Of a stretch of 44,104 nt of DNA, positions 43,842-44,104 are shown in pieces. The stretch is from the NCBI GenBank assembly GCA_001443445.1, contig LDXN01000020.1, positions 1-44,104 of the forward strand, written 5' to 3'. A model generated the notes under the pieces. It did no database searches. It worked only from the letters and a program-made list of their open reading frames with translations, and was not told the DNA's origin. Positions within the stretch are counted from its first letter, which is position 1. Each line of letters begins with the position of its first letter. A program made the translations under genes and the position numbers. This DNA comes from Candidatus Dadabacteria bacterium CSP1-2 (lineage in GTDB: Bacteria > Desulfobacterota_D > UBA1144 > Nemesobacterales > CSP1-2).

Positions 43842-44104
43842 TTTCGCTCTCTATTGTTATATTTAATAGCAGACTTAACCAGTTTCCTTATATAAGATTC
43901 ATCGATATCGTCTACCATCTTGAATGATAAGTGTCTCATGCCCTTTCCGGTTCCAACTAATTTCTTTTCTGGATCATCTATCCTTGTTCCATTAAAGAAG
44001 TGGAGATTTACGTGGTTCTTATATTGAACTATATTATAAAAATTCCTATTACACATGAATGTTGGCCATCTCCACTTTACAGTTTCTGATATATCATCAG
44101 AGAC
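43838..44104 (-). CDS. DUF1801-family protein (partial, runs off window)
   Basis: The open frame continues through the right edge: SDDISETVKWRWPTFMCNRN, then FYNIVQYKNHVNLHFFNGTR, DDPEKKLVGTGKGMRHLSFK and a C-terminal helix ending NNRERK. This matches DUF1801 (YdhG-like, Fe-S-assembly-protein-like fold; function unresolved), whose members often neighbour or fuse with TfoX_N. An internal Met is not the start, since family homology extends upstream to the edge. Confidence 0.82.
   Translation of the reverse strand, partial: VSDDISETVKWRWPTFMCNRNFYNIVQYKNHVNLHFFNGTRIDDPEKKLVGTGKGMRHLSFKMVDDIDESYIRKLVKSAIKYNNRERK

Noticed and set aside
1-44104. Matching window ends suggested a circular replicon of about 43 kb.
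   Set aside because: The end copies differ at many positions beyond about base 325 and have different genes next to them, so they are diverged repeats rather than an assembly overlap.

Overview
This is a 44.1 kb piece of an AT-rich bacterial chromosome. Bacterial features are clear: Shine-Dalgarno sites such as AGGAGG, polycistronic runs, HicAB, UvrB and UvrC, sigma70-like promoters and an IS481 element. No rRNA or tRNA gene was recognised. The gene mix (acyl-CoA dehydrogenase, thiolase/OB-fold pairs, acetoacetate-decarboxylase-like genes, an AmiS/UreI channel, a Sir2 deacetylase) fits an uncultured, metabolically versatile Gram-negative lineage, for example one of the former deltaproteobacterial groups. 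The sequence alone does not fix the taxon.

Layout. (1) 1-5.2 kb is a patched region: a start-of-lhr/TfoX duplicate, a nuclease-like ORF, a remnant of a type I restriction gene (hsdR), a GNAT gene and hicAB lying between two copies of the uvrB start, then intact uvrB and a frameshifted VOC gene. (2) 5.5-10.5 kb holds a DUF72 gene, a ParA/ribbon-helix-helix pair, about 1.6 kb of extremely AT-rich DNA with palindromes, a heavily decayed AHSA1/SRPBCC gene and a cupin gene with an in-frame TGA. (3) 10.7-22.2 kb is the metabolic core. On the plus strand are acyl-CoA dehydrogenase, a thiolase-fold protein without the catalytic Cys, an OB-fold/Zn-ribbon protein, a MaoC hydratase and an AmiS/UreI channel. 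On the minus strand are two tandem acetoacetate-decarboxylase-like genes, Sir2, DUF1059, a nitroreductase, and a second OB-fold/thiolase pair that keeps its catalytic Cys. (4) 22.6-31.2 kb starts with a broken radical SAM gene and continues as a plasmid-like module: a membrane protein, an XRE regulator, an operon of MerR-like regulator, ParA and a large replication-initiator-like protein, a ribbon-helix-helix gene split by an IS481 copy, and an excisionase-like HTH gene. (5) 31.6-44.1 kb is rich in DNA repair: a second nuclease-like paralog, a uracil-DNA-glycosylase family protein, uvrC, two tandem Ogg2-type 8-oxoguanine glycosylase paralogs and a large Lhr helicase, ending in a DUF1801/TfoX pair.

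How the genes may work together. ACAD, MaoC, the Cys-less thiolase and the Zn-ribbon protein look like a dehydrogenation, hydration and retro-aldol cleavage module comparable to steroid side-chain degradation (ChsE/ChsH/Ltp2). The second thiolase pair would do classical thiolysis or condensation.

The most unusual signal is inside the replication-initiator-like gene (25550-26929). Its Thr-Pro-Val/Thr-Gly-Val repeats are encoded by clustered copies of one 8-bp DNA motif, ACTCCAGT, present in both orientations and including a 30-bp near-perfect palindrome. This looks like an iteron or centromere array embedded in coding sequence next to parA.

Many genes carry one- or two-base indels, often in homopolymers (lhr, radical SAM, VOC, TfoX copy, transposase). 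Some of these may be assembly errors, but the AHSA1 relic, the hsdR remnant and the split ribbon-helix-helix gene show genuine decay.
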